A stretch of 64,000 bases of DNA from Pogonophryne albipinna. Taxonomy: Eukaryota > Chordata > Actinopteri > Perciformes > Artedidraconidae. The notes beneath the pieces are model-generated. The model was given only the letters and a program-made list of their open reading frames with translations, was not told the DNA's origin and ran no database searches. How positions within the stretch are numbered: position 1 is the stretch's first letter; each line of letters begins with the position of its first letter. The stretch is from the NCBI GenBank assembly GCA_028583405.1, contig CM053249.1, positions 35,292,628 through 35,356,627 on the forward strand, given 5' to 3'. The position numbers and the translations under genes were made by a program. Positions 53,733 through 64,000 of this stretch are shown here, piece by piece.

Positions 53733-54909
53733 AACCAGTTTAGCCCTGAGCCTGTTTTTCAGGTCTCAGTCTCGAAAATGACATTCCCAGAACAAATGAC
53801 CATATCTTCCCTTCTAAGAGAGTTAAATTAATAATCTTTTTTCTCAAAGTAATGATAAACCTGTGAGTTGGATATAGAAAAGTCAGAATCAATATAGATG
53901 TTTTTTATTTTAAAGAAAATTCAGATCGAACATAGTAAAAAACTGTAAATTATAGTGTCCGTCCAAAAATAATTTTTTACTTATAGTGAAAACTACCCTT
54001 GGATGATGGTAAGGTAGACTAAAAGCTTTAGGAATCCAAAGTACAACATATAATAAGTACCCTGTATCAAGATTGATGCAAAACAAGTAACATTTGACCT
54101 TTTTAGAGAGGTTTAGCAAAAAATACTCCACCTCTGAGGTGATTTGGGTGGAAATGGGGGTTTTACCGTTTCTCTGGAACACATTGGTCGATTTTGGTGA
54201 TTGACATCTTTCTGACCGTTAGAGCCAATAGAATCGAAGGGGAATATCCCCACTCACACACATTGTAAAACAAAAAGGTGGGGGATTTGCGCAGCAGTTT
54301 TGCACCAGAGTGAAGCTGTCTCTAGCTCTGACATCTGGAAACGGAAAAGCAGGTTTATTGCTCATGGATTATCAGAAATCATTCAAAGTGACACAGACAC
54401 ATTGGATTAAGCTATGGATTAACGTCAGCAGCGTTTTTATCGTTTTAATGCCATTGAAGACCGCTTTTGACCAGACTACGACACAGGTGAGCCATGTTAG
54501 CGTTTTTAGCTACCTAGCGCCATATGTTTTGATGTCTGTTCTTGTTATTATCTCCGAGAGTTCGTATCATTGAGTGATAATGAAGGGTACCCCTCGATTC
54601 GGTGTCACCTTACGATGTGAAACGATGGGTTGGATGTGCAGAAAAGATAAATAATAAGGTTTTGTGAGTGAATTTCGGTACAGTAATCTGTTAGCATTTT
54701 TCGCTCGTTGCTAATTCAGAGGCTCAGCGTTAGCATTGTGGGTTTTAAAAAAAATATATATATATATATTATCACTTAGATGAGTTTCTTCCCGTTACAT
54801 GGATATAACACATTCATAGTTTATTAAATGAACATGCCCTCAGACACTGTTTCCTGTAAGATGTTGCGGGAGGGCCCCGGTACCGGGGTCTCTCGGGCTT
54901 AACAGGTTA
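53733..54909. mobile_element. Eroded DNA element with ttaacctgttaagccc-like ends
   Basis: The right end gtctctcgggcttaacaggttaa is loosely mirrored at the left by ttaaaaccagtttagccctgag. The left end is shared with 37764-38000. An open frame at 54310-54573 inside has no recognisable domain. Confidence 0.35.
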
Positions 54910-54940
54910 ATAATTGCTAATGTCACTCACATTGTTGTTG

Positions 54941-55495
54941 CTAGTATTCGCCAAAAAGTTGCGCGTGTGAGTCAGTAGAAGAAGAAGAACGTGTCTTCTT
55001 CTGCGGTTGTAAATAAGTACTGGGTTTTGATGATAGTACGTTGAAAGAAGCAGCTGAGCAGTGTATACAAGTGGATAAGTGTATGTTCAGAGTTTCTGAA
55101 ATACAAAATAAAGTTGTGACGACTGAAGAAAAGAGAACCGGTGTCCGCTTACTCTCTGGCTGCAACATATACATGAATCTTAAATCTGTTACATTTGACA
55201 CCATTGACCCTGTGTCGACAAGACATGGAACCCGAACCCCACCCATTAATATGCTTATGGTCGGGCAAGCGGACACCAAATTTACTGCAGGATCCGAGTC
55301 TTGGGAGACCCCCACCTGGTTTGGAGGGCAACGTCTATCAGTGCTGGAGTTCGCTGCTACAGAAGCTGGCTGGGGCCTAGGGGCTACATACCCATCATTA
55401 CACTCCCTAGCAAAGTGACCAGGCTGTTGGCACCTCCTACAAATTACCGTTCTGCTGCGATGGTTTAACTGGTCACTAGGGACATTAAGGGCCAA
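54941..55495 (-). pseudogene. LTR-retrotransposon gag-pol fragment: zinc knuckle and protease
   Basis: A CCHC zinc knuckle (CRRCQQPGHFAREC, residues 19-32) is followed about 60 residues later by an aspartic-protease motif, LVDTGS (D94). This knuckle-protease order is that of Ty3/gypsy-type elements. No reverse transcriptase or integrase follows, and later residues no longer look like the family, suggesting a further frame loss. The segment is minus strand and continues to the right as 55485-55724. Confidence 0.75.
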
Positions 55496-55724
55496 GGTTT
55501 CTGGTTAGCTGATTTAGCTGCTCTTGCTGTTTCTTGAGAATCTCCTTTAATTCACCTAGCTCAGAAACTACAGGAGAGTTACCTGCCTTGTTGTCGTTGG
55601 GATGGCCTTCCTGAACAGTGTGCTGGAAACCAAATGCAGAGGGGACTGAGTGACTCCTACCCCTCCCACCCCCGGGCATACCTTCTTGTTCCCACCGAAT
55701 GGCCTCACTGCGGACATCTATCAT
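55485..55724 (-). pseudogene. LTR-retrotransposon gag fragment
   Basis: The minus strand ends ELGELKEILKKQQEQLNQLT, a short coiled region found just before the zinc knuckle in gypsy-type gag. It is one frame away from the zinc-knuckle frame, so a single frameshift near 55496 separates the two. The 5' side is cut by the hAT element at 55745. Confidence 0.65.
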
Positions 55725-56075
55725 GGTGGTAGTAGGGTTGTACCCAGAGTTGGGTGTAACGCGTTACTGTAATAATATTACTTTTGTCGGTAACGGAGTA
55801 GTGTAACGCATTACTTTTATAATTCAGTAATCACACTACAGACACGCGTTACTTCGTTATACTGACAGACAACAGGGGTTTCCGCCGCAGGTTTATATGT
55901 ACGTAATCTGCGCGACTTGCGCGTCCACATCTCCATGTGCAGTGCTGCATAAACATGGCTGAGTCAGCGATAACTTTCGAGGGGTGAGGTATGCCCATTA
56001 TTTTGAGTTTGTCCGAAGAATAGACAGGAATGTGACGGTGAGGTGCAAACTGTGTCCAGGCCAGAAGCTGTTATC

Positions 56076-57166
56076 CAGTGGTTGCGTTAGACTTTTTCGT
56101 TGTCCGTCATGTTGACGGACAGGATCGTAAAATGTTCGTCATAATCCATTATTATCCGTCATTTTATTTTTCATGTTTTAATGATGAGATGAGACCTATT
56201 TCATATTTATGTTTGGGTACTGAGCAGCAAATGTTCATTCATTCATGTTTTAATGATTCATACAGAACTTTTAAGGGCATGGAGAAACAAAAAGATGAAC
56301 AGAGACACCGACCGTGTGGTCACTTTTCATGTCAACACGAACATGAATGATTTATTTGTTCCTGCACTGACAGCACAGCAGAGGGGGGCAGAGGCCGCTA
56401 AAAACACCGCGACCATTGTGCCTAAACAGGCAAATATGAACAACGCCATTGTTTTAAATGAGACAATTACAATCAAAATATGAACAAAACATTTACAAGA
56501 ACAACTCAATTGACCTGCTGTAGCCTGAACGCTGATTTCTGCATCGTCGTGCACCCTCGGACAAATCCGTTACTCATCTTAGCTTTTCTACAGATGTCGC
56601 AGAACATTTTGCCATCTTCCCTCCTCAGCCACTTAAACTCTTGCTCCCACTGAACCCGGTACTCCCGCTTGAACTCCTTGCCACTTGCTTGCCCCTCTGC
56701 CGCTGGCTGAACGTTGTCAGTTTTAGTCTTACTGGCTTGTCCTTCATCCTCCACCGCATCAATCCCTCTTTTCACCTCGTTTATCCACACCATCACAATT
56801 ACTGGGCTTATTAAAAAAGCTTCGGATGATCAGCTGCCGTGACATTTTGCGATTGCTAAAGCCGGTTAAACAACGAGGTCAAAAACAAGACTAAACAATA
56901 GCTAGTTAATATACACACACTCGCCACCAACTGGACAGGGGTGTGAATGACTAAATAATAGTTACAGACTACAGTAGAGTACAGTAGATCGCCCTCAGTC
57001 GACCTGGCCACTAAGGATGTAATATAATGTGGGCCGCTGCTGGCCATTTTGGCGCTGTTCCAAATTGTGTTCTAATCTGTCAAAATGACGGACTGCTTTC
57101 AGATTTTTCATCATTGTTAGAAAAAATCCGTCATCGACGGAAAATATTCGGTTAACGCGACCTCTG
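56076..57166 (-). mobile_element. hAT element with exact TSD ctgttatc
   Basis: The ends are cagtggttgcgttag and the inverted cagaggtcgcgttaacc. Exact TSD ctgttatc occurs at 56068-56075 and 57167-57174. It splits the finger of another hAT transposase. It carries one coding exon of its own on the minus strand (56506-56796). Confidence 0.9.
56506..56796 (-). pseudogene. Zinc-finger exon of a hAT transposase
   Basis: The 96-codon frame contains WEQEFKWLRREDGKMFCDIC, then RKAKMSNGFVRGCTTMQKSA. This W..CxxC...GC..(K)S layout is the TTF/BED-like finger seen in hAT proteins related to ZNF862 and C17orf113. Only this exon remains. The minus orientation matches the element's inferred coding direction. 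Confidence 0.6.
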
Positions 57167-57612
57167 CTGTTATCAACTGCTGGAAACACCACGTAAAACA
57201 CCTGCAAAGAACACATGCTAAGGTGAAGCTAATAGCTAAGGACCCCCGAACCCAGAGTGAGGATGTTGTGAGTGCGTCGCCGCCGACCCCGAAGCAACAA
57301 AAATTTGAATTTGGAGGAGCGGTAACCAAAGCAGAGATGGACAGGCTTGTAGCATCCTTCATAGTAGAGGAAATGTTGCCCATTTGCACAGTGGAATCAC
57401 CATCGTTCAGAGATATACTGCGCAAAATACAGATAGCAGGAGACAGAGGACAGCCACGGTCAGATAGGAAAACATTCAGGAGCTATCTGTCTTGCAAAAC
57501 TGTGGCGCGCTTACACTGTAGGTGCGCCGCAGTCTGCGTGATCTGCCAGTTATTTTCTGAGGGGGGCACAATAAATGCAGGACGAAAAAGAGAACTAGAC
57601 AGTATGAAGTAA

Positions 57613-57889
57613 TTGCGCATAAGAAAACAATGCAATACAGTTATTGGTATTTGTTTCAGTACACTTATTTATTTCAGATAGATCTTATAGTTATTACTGT
57701 TAGCTTCAGCTTAAGTTATAGTGCAATGTTTGCACTAACACCATATTTATATAAAAATAAAGGCAATGAACAGTTACATCTCTACTTTACGGGTGTCTGC
57801 ACAATCTCACCTTACAGCAAAAAAATCCTGCGGTTTTTGGCAAACCGAGTACCAGAAAATATACATTTAAAAAAAACAAAAAAAACTTT
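57613..57889 (+). other. AT-rich remainder of the hAT region
   Basis: The hAT transposase frame is lost here and no terminus is visible. It may belong to the element that ends at 57973. Confidence 0.4.
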
Positions 57890-57973
57890 TCATTGTGAGG
57901 GGGGCCACAGGGGGGTCAGAGGTCAGTGTTAGGGGGCACTGGTCCCCCCTTCCCCCCCCTAGAACCGCCCCTG
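57890..57973. mobile_element. hAT right-end fragment (cagggGCGGTTCTAGG family)
   Basis: It ends ccccctagaaccgcccctg, the inverted form of a common hAT terminus. The left partner was not located. The G-rich stretch gaggggggccacagggggg precedes it. Confidence 0.5.
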
Positions 57974-58487
57974 GTAAGAACAGTAGTAATCAATACAAAA
58001 CAGTACAGATGTTACAGTTAACAAATGTAGCAAATGTAGACAATGGGGATCATTACAAAGGACCTACTTGAAAATAAAATAAAGTAATGTATTGCTCCAT
58101 ATTCACTTCAAGGTTCGTAGAGAGTCCTTGTTTACAGTTTTTTTTCATTTTTTTTCATTTAACCCCCCCACCCACAGGTATGGTTGGCCCCAAATAGTAA
58201 AATAACTGAATAAGTCAGATAAAATCATAAGTAAAACATAAATAATAATAATAATAATCATACTAATACAAATACAAATAAATAAAAAGAAAGTCGAGAA
58301 CGAAAACAGTCTGTAAGAATCCGGTATAAGGGAAGAAAATAATAGTAAACATTGCCGTCTTGGTGAGGAAAAAGGGTTTCATTAAGAGGGAAAAGGAAAT
58401 ATGGAAGAGTAGTCTAGGGCAAAAGACAAAGGGTCATGGCGGAAGAGCAGTAATATGAATGGTCACTTTTATTTTATTTATTTCCTT

Positions 58488-59454
58488 TCAGAAAGCTACC
58501 TGCGACTCAGCGTCAGAAGTGATAGGGAGTTCTTTGATAAGGCCTAATAGTGGGTCCCAGGTAGTACGGAAGGATTTCAGAGATCCTTTTAATGAGAATC
58601 TTAACTTCTCCATCTGAAGGCATTGTAAGACATCACGTATCCACTGATCATGTGTTGGTGGGGAAGCATGTATCCATTTTAAGAGAATAGAGCGTCTAGC
58701 TAATAGAGTGGTGAAGGCAATGACACGGCGTATAGTAATGGGCATATTCTCAGATGGAGGAAGGCCGAACAGTGCAGTCATAGGATTAGGGTCTATCTTT
58801 GTGTTAAAGGCCCGCTCAATGGTTCCAAATATGTCAGACCAAAATGTGTCCAACCTCGGGCAAGTCCAGAACATGTGCAGATGGTCAGCTGGGGATTGAT
58901 TGCATCTGTTGCAGGCATCACTCCGATCTGGGAATATATTAGCCAGCTTAGCATTAGTAAAGTGAGCTCTGTGGAGCACAGTGCACTGAAGTAGGCCATG
59001 TCTAGCACAGATAGATGATGTATGGACTAGGTTAAGAATGTCACTCCATTGATCATCGGAAATGTTGCTACCTAGATCACGCTCCCAGAGCTCCTTAAGA
59101 GGCACCATAGGGTCCGGACTCAGGGAACCAATCTGACCATAGAGAACTGGTCTGCAAGTTTATATTTAGCCCAATAGAGGAGTTTGTTAATATTAGAGGC
59201 CCAGTAATAGTGGCGAAAGTTGGGGAGCGCCAGGCCCCCTTCTGATTTAGGGAGTTGGAGACACAACCTTCTATACGCGCAGGCTTGTTGTTCCAGATGA
59301 ACGCATTCAACTGCTTATCAAGATCAGTGAAAAAAGATTTATTGATGCGCACTGGGATGTGTTGGAAAAGGTAAAGAAACTTTGGCAGGATGACCATCTT
59401 TATAAGGTTGACGCGACCCGCAAGAGACAGGGGAAGGGGGGCCCACCTAGACAT
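58488..59454 (-). pseudogene. LINE ORF2 C-terminal region
   Basis: The first frame reads MSRWAPLPLSLAGRVNLIKM, then FLYLFQHIPVRI and LDKQLNAFIWNNKPARI. After a frameshift it gives MVPLKELWERDLGSNISDDQ, then CNRCNQSPADHLHMFWTCPR, a CxxC...H...C zinc-knuckle-like end typical of L1-clade ORF2. It ends at 58488. Confidence 0.78.
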
Positions 59455-59460
59455 ATTGGC

Positions 59461-60435
59461 TTAGCATTTATCTGGTAGAGGCTGAAAGTTTTTAGGGAAC
59501 AGGTCTTTAAAAGAGTTTGCAACAAACACCCCCAAGTATTTGAACCCCTCCACAGCCCATTTAAAGGGGAATAGGGATTGGGGAAGTGCCTCTGCCATTT
59601 TATTTACAAAAAATACTTCGCTCTTTTGAATGTTTAGTTTGTAACCTGATACACGGCCAAATTGATCTAAAATCGACAGTATGGGGGGGAGAGAGGATAA
59701 GGGGTTCGAGATCATAAGAAGAAGGTCATCAGCATATAGAGACAGTTTATGAACCATGCCATGACGCGTAATGCCCTCAAACCTATCATGGCTTCTGAGC
59801 CAGATAGCGAGAGGTTCAATGGCTATATTGAACAACAGCGGCGAAAGAGGACAACCCTGGCGAGTACCACGTTGGAGAGAGAAAGGGGGAGATCGAATGC
59901 CATTAGTGTGTACAGAGGCAGATGGAGAGGCATATAGGAGTTTAATCCAGGAAATAAATTGGGAATCGAAACCAAATTTATCAAGACTAGAAAATAGGAA
60001 ACCCCACTCAACCCTATCGAAGGCCTTCTCTGCGTCAAGTGTCACTATGACTTCGGGGGTGTTAGAGGAAGGAGAGAAAATTATATTGAGCAACCTCCTT
60101 GTGTTAAAAAAAGAGTGTCTCCCCACCATGAAGCCTGTTTGGTCCAGCGAAATGATATCTGGCAGTACACGTTGGAGGCGGATAGCCAGTATTTTGGCCA
60201 GTATCTTACAGTCCACATTTAACAGTGAGATTGGACTGTAACTGCCACACGAAGTAGGATCTTTGTCTTTCTTGAGAAGCAAGGAGATAGACGCAATGGA
60301 CAACGTTTCTGGCAATCGGCCTGTCTGGAGAGAGTCATTGTACATCCTAGCCAAAATCGGGGCTAACTTGGAAGAATATGCCTTATAGAATTCAACTGTA
60401 TAGCCGTCGGGCCCAGGAGACTTCCCACTTTGCAT
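59461..60435 (-). pseudogene. LINE ORF2 reverse transcriptase with intact YADD
   Basis: It contains SGKSPGPDGYTVEFYKAYSS, then [52 protein letters not shown] and LSLYADDLLLM. All palm motifs, including the catalytic YADD, are unbroken over 324 codons. One position differs from the usual NYRPISLLN (here SYSPISLLN). Frameshifts on both sides make the ORF2 as a whole non-functional. Confidence 0.85.
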
Positions 60436-60440
60436 AGATT

Positions 60441-61175
60441 TTATTGCATCATGTGGAGGGTGGAGATGGGGCCGCCCAATTCGCTAGCGATGTTCTCGTT
60501 AATTTTGGGGTAAATTAAGGAGTCAAGAGGATTGGGGGTCGTGGCAGGGATCTGGGGACAATCCGAAGTGTAGAGATTGGTGTAAAATTCAGAGAAAGAC
60601 CTGTTAATATCAGCTGGGTTAGAAGTAAGGTTGCCATCGGACAATCTGATTTGGAGAATCAATCTGGACGCACTGGCCGCACGAGCTTGTTGAGCTAGGA
60701 GTCTACCAGCTTTGTCGCCCTGCTCAAAGTAACGCTGCCTACACTGTCTCAGTTGTCTCTCAACAATGCCTGTCATCAGAAGGTCGTGTTCTGAATGTAG
60801 CAGGAGGCGTTTTTTATAGAGAGAAGGAGAGGGAGAGGAGGAGTATGTTTCATTGAGTAAGCGAAGCTCAACACAGATTTCTGAAAGCCTTTTCATCTTT
60901 TCTCTTACGTGAAGTGTACGAAATGACCTGTCCCCGCACAGTGGCCTTAAGAGCCTCCCAAAGAATACCGCTACTAACGTCGGAAGTGTCATTAATTTCA
61001 ATGTAGGAAGAAATCTGAGTGGAAAGATAGTCTCTAAATTCACTGTCTGACAGCAGGGGAGAATTGAATTTCCATAATGGAGGGGGGGACATACCAAGAG
61101 GGAAATTAATGTCAACCGAGGTGGGAGAATGATCTGAGATGGCTATCGGGTGGTATTCGCATGAATTGACTAGAT
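60441..61175 (-). pseudogene. LINE ORF2, endonuclease end and linker
   Basis: The right part reads NSCEYHPIAISDHSPTSVDI, where SDHSP holds the endonuclease's catalytic Asp-His pair. It continues through SYTSRKRKDEKAFRNLC. A frameshift near 60890 leads to LHSEHDLLMTGIVERQLRQC, then YFEQGDKAGRLLAQQARAAS, the conserved linker before the reverse transcriptase. Confidence 0.78.
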
Positions 61176-62253
61176 CAGGGGTGGGGAACCTTGTTCCTCT
61201 CAAGGGCCATTTCAATTTTTTCAACATCCTCCGAGGGCCGTACAAATTATTGACCTCTGCTTAAAAATCACAGCCCATTCATTTGGCCTTTCTTTCATGC
61301 TGTGCAAAGAAAAAGCAACCTCTTAATCCAGATATCTTGCCATGACTTGCGCATGCATTCACGTGCACGGTTGTGGCATGACCACCAAACAGAAAGATAT
61401 GGACACAAGATGTGTGCAAATGTATTTAGTTTCCTATCCATGTGAACATGATTTAAGTGGGGGGGACCTCACCTCCTCTAGGGCGGTCCAGGGGGGCATG
61501 CTCCCCCGGGAAGATTTTTTTTTAAATATTGAAGTTGAAAGCATCAATCTGGTGCACTTTGAGAGCAAAATGAAGAGATCTATGGAAACATCTCTCAACA
61601 CCCATTTGAAACAGAACTGTAAGCAGATTTACTTTTTCTTTATGGATATTTTACAAATCACTCCCCTTTCAAACTGTATTCTTGTTTATTAATAACAACT
61701 TTTTTTTACTGTCATATAGTATTTTATACCTGTTTACTTTATTCTCTTGTTTTTTGATAACTATAATGATCATATAAAGATGTGCCTTTACCTCACTGGT
61801 TGGAGAAAAAGCTTCTTATATTCTTTAGCATAGCTAGCTAACCAGATGCTAATAACAACAAAGTTATTGACTGTATGATCAGAAGGACAGATGAACAGAT
61901 CGCCACTGGGCTTTCAACTAAAGACACAGTCACGCAAAAACTGCAGCATGTGTACGGACTTATGGGTACTGCAATTTTTTAAGTCCCGGAGTGGCGTTCT
62001 GTTGCTCTCCGTCAGAATTGCACCCCTGTCAGACGAGACATATATACCACGTGATGACACATTAGGCTCGTGTTGTGTTCAAGGACCATGACCGTTGCCA
62101 GGAAAAACAGGCACTCGCTTGTTTAATTATTTTGCGGTCTAGATTTCTTTAATTTTTTTCTTTTTTGCGTGTGTTTATAAATTACCTCGAGGGCCACACC
62201 AAATGGTCTCGCGGGCCGTATACGGCCCGGGGGCCGGAGGTTCCCCACCCCTG
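61176..62253. mobile_element. hAT element with exact TSD gactagat, inside LINE endonuclease
   Basis: The ends are caggggtggggaaccttgtt and the inverted caggggtggggaacctccgg. Exact TSD gactagat occurs at 61168-61175 and 62254-62261. Removing it and one TSD copy restores the endonuclease frame. Its interior (61440-61800) is shared with 36990-37480. Confidence 0.92.
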
Positions 62254-62272
62254 GACTAGATGAATCAAATTG

Positions 62273-62908
62273 TTATCGAGTAAAAGTGTGGTGCCTGTGC
62301 GAGAAGAAGGAAAATGCTCTACTTTGCGGGTTAATAAATCTCCAGGGGTCTGAGAGTCCTAATCGTGATGCATTGTGCAGTACTACCTTGGCCGAATTGG
62401 AGAGAGTGGCTTGTGTGAGCGATGACCTGTCGAGACTCACGTCCTCGACCAAATTCCAGTCACCAGCCATAATAATACGATGGTTGTCGGCGTTGGGAAT
62501 TTGAGCAAAGAGATTCACAAAAAAATTACCATCATCCCAATTGGGAGCGTAGATAGAAGCTAGTATCACTGGTGTGTTCTGTAGCATGCCCGAAACTATG
62601 ACATAACGACCATTAGGATCTGATATCGAATTTGTCAATTCAAATCTGACATTCTTGTGAATAATAATTGCTGCCCCTCTGGCTTTGTGGGAGAATTTTG
62701 AGTGGAACAAGTGACTCCTCCATGCCCTTTTAATACGAAGGGTATCAGAAGATTTAAAATGAGTTTCCTGCAGCAATATGACATCCCCATTCAGATGTTG
62801 CAGCCGTGTCATTACCTTACCAATCTTAGTAGCGTTGTTCATGCCCTTAGTATTCCAGGAAATCAGGCGCACTCCTCTACCTGTCGTTGTCATGGCAGAC
62901 ACCATCAA
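62273..62908 (-). pseudogene. LINE ORF2 APE-type endonuclease, N-terminal part
   Basis: It reads RLISWNTKGMNNATKIGKVM, then VILLQETHFKSSDTLRIKRA, where the E of QETH binds metal. Next come HNASRLGLSDPWRFINPQSR and FSFFSHRHHTFTR. The catalytic D and N of MAGDWNLV are present. The remaining SDH block lies on the other side of the hAT insertion. This is the nickase that starts target-primed reverse transcription. Confidence 0.82.
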
Positions 62909-63503
62909 GGAAGTTCTTCAAAGACAAGTTTACCTGGACAAACACTGTCTTGCATACACAGGAGAAAGAGAAGAGAGGACGACGAAAAATAATAATAGTA
63001 ATGATAATAACAAAAACAAAACAAAAAACCCAACAAAAAAAAACATGTGGCCATACCTATAGCTAAACCCAAAATGCACAGCATAATCAAGCACTCTGGC
63101 TTAGATCTATGTAATTACACTAACGCTTGTAATTACACTAACACTAGTCTTCCGGGGACCTAGTCCCTATCTAAACAGTAAACCATCCCCATATTATCCC
63201 ACACAGAACAAGTGGATGGGTAAGTGAATAGGAAATTGTCAAATATTATGCAGATAAATCTATGCAAATACCAAACCACAGACAACAGAACACACATACA
63301 ATTTAGTGCAGTAAAAGTAAATACAATGTATTTTATCCATACAGATAAATGAGACATAATAGGAAATAAAATAAAGTGCAAAAGAAATGTCTGTCTGCGT
63401 GTTAACGGCATAATTAGAACCCATGTGAACTAATAGGTCAGACAAGTTACTTAGGTAGCCAGTAAGGCTAGTAAATTGGGCTAATGTTACCAAACCGCAG
63501 CAG
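62909..63503 (-). other. LINE spacer between ORF1 and ORF2
   Basis: This is A-rich on the plus strand, with (aata)n near 62985-63045. No long frame fits LINE protein families, so it is probably the ORF1-ORF2 spacer with some decay. Confidence 0.5.
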
Positions 63504-64000
63504 TCAGGCGGAGGAGGAGGCATGAGAGCCGGTACCAGATCGGTTAGCTGCAATAAAGTCCTTGTCCTCAGAAACGGAGGAAAGTCTCTTCCTGGCCCCA
63601 TCCTTCAGTGTGATGTTAAGCCTCGCAGGGAAAAGTAGTGCGGGCTTGAAGCCCCGTTGGTAAAGTTCAGACATCACCTCTTGGTATTCCCTGCGCTGCT
63701 CCACTATCAGAAGGATAATCCTCGTAGATTGCAATGGGGGTCCCACGGTACTGCAGCTTGCCTCTCTTAGCTCTGGCCTCACGGATGATCTTATCTTTCT
63801 GCTGGAATCTGTGGAGCCTGATGACCACGGGTCTCGGTCTCTGACCCGGTCCTGGCTTGTTGGAGAGTGTACGGTGCGCTCTGTCGCACTCCGGTGGAGA
63901 CTCAAAAACGCTGTCACCAAGGACCTCAGCCAGAAGTTCAGAAAAGAAGGTGGAGGGGTGAGGCCCTTCGATGGACTCAGGTAGACCAATGATCCTGATA
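63504..64000 (-). pseudogene. LINE ORF1 (L1-type), frameshifted, continues beyond the window
   Basis: The left frame reads VEQRREYQEVMSELYQRGFK, then PALLFPARLNITLKDGARKR and SSVSEDKDFIAANRSG: the C-terminal domain of L1-type ORF1 proteins. Upstream the family's RRM block is in another frame (RGTPIAIYEDYPSDS at about 63745-63700), so one base was gained or lost near 63700. The start lies beyond 64000. Confidence 0.75.

Larger units (their letters stand above)
55745..57612 (+). mobile_element. hAT element (autonomous type, broken) interrupting gag
   Basis: The left end is cagagttgggtgtaacgcgt. It keeps parts of a transposase: a BED-like finger (VRCKLCPGQK at 56037-56066, continued after the insert as INCWKHHVKHLQRTHAK) and a downstream frame to 57612. 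The right end was not found. It is split by the element at 56076-57166. Confidence 0.65.
56037..57612 (+). pseudogene. hAT transposase N-terminal part, split by an insertion
   Basis: Segment 1 (56037-56075) reads VRCKLCPGQK; segment 2 (57167-57612) reads NCWKHHVKHLQRTHAKVKLI, then TPKQQKFEFGGAVTKAEMDR and DILRKIQIAGDRGQPRSDRK. Together they give a CxxC...HxxxxH BED finger and the start of the hAT fold. The frame is lost after about 57490. The catalytic core is not visible. Confidence 0.65.
58000..64000 (-). mobile_element. L1/Tx1-like LINE, minus strand, runs off the window
   Basis: From right to left it shows ORF1 (64000-63504), a spacer, an APE endonuclease (62908-62273 and 61175-61100), a linker, reverse transcriptase (60435-59461) and a C-terminal region (59454-58488), then a 3' UTR. 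A hAT element (61176-62253) is inserted. Frameshifts occur near 60890, 60440, 59250 and 59100, so this copy is dead. Confidence 0.85.

Noticed and set aside
54310..54573. Small hydrophobic protein
   Set aside because: It is inside an eroded repeat, with no domain and no supporting splice or promoter signals.

Overview
This window is eukaryotic and almost certainly from a ray-finned fish. It holds one recognisable host gene with GT-AG introns and long intergenic DNA. Its repeats are typical of teleosts: many hAT elements with 8-bp target-site duplications (TSDs), TTAA-flanked elements, a Tc1 transposase, several LINE lineages and long CA/GT microsatellites. No prokaryotic operon, CRISPR array or plasmid feature is present.

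The host gene is a vaccinia-related kinase 1 (vrk1) orthologue on the + strand, read as 12 coding exons between 598 and 25395. Joined exons give 441 codons. The splice phases agree at every junction, and catalytic residues fall at the same numbers as in human VRK1 (K71, D177, K179, D197). A polyadenylation signal lies at 25539. The introns, especially intron 2 (1213-6102), intron 10 (11577-22622) and intron 11 (22723-25228), are filled with transposons inserted inside other transposons.

Layout. 1-597: a hAT miniature element ending 36 bp before the first coding exon. 598-11576: vrk1 exons 1-10; intron 2 holds a four-layer transposon nest. 11577-22622: intron 10, with a nearly full-length L1-like LINE (18-bp TSD, 12078-19880) broken by another LINE, a hAT element and a Tc1 element, followed by a 20-bp-arm palindrome, a CT-rich minisatellite and a hAT remnant that keeps a BED finger. 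22623-25395: exons 11 and 12, with a fold-back repeat between them. 25396-57973: no second host gene found; hAT and TTAA nests, LINE fragments, a tRNA-Lys pseudogene, a 195-bp GT tract, an 18-bp minisatellite, an LTR-retrotransposon gag-pol fragment and some repeat-poor stretches that may hold conserved regulatory DNA. 57974-64000: a large minus-strand L1/Tx1-like LINE with frameshifted ORF1 and ORF2, its endonuclease domain split by a hAT element, running off the right edge.

The best-supported novelty is the relative dating given by exact TSDs. At least nine hAT insertions have TSDs readable to the base, and they give a clear order of insertion. Other points worth a second look are three short hAT derivatives that keep a BED zinc-finger reading frame but show no catalytic domain, an AT-hook-like end on VRK1, a TTAA element with 39-bp perfect inverted repeats, and a minisatellite that starts flush at a hAT terminus. 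I found no convincing new multi-gene system.
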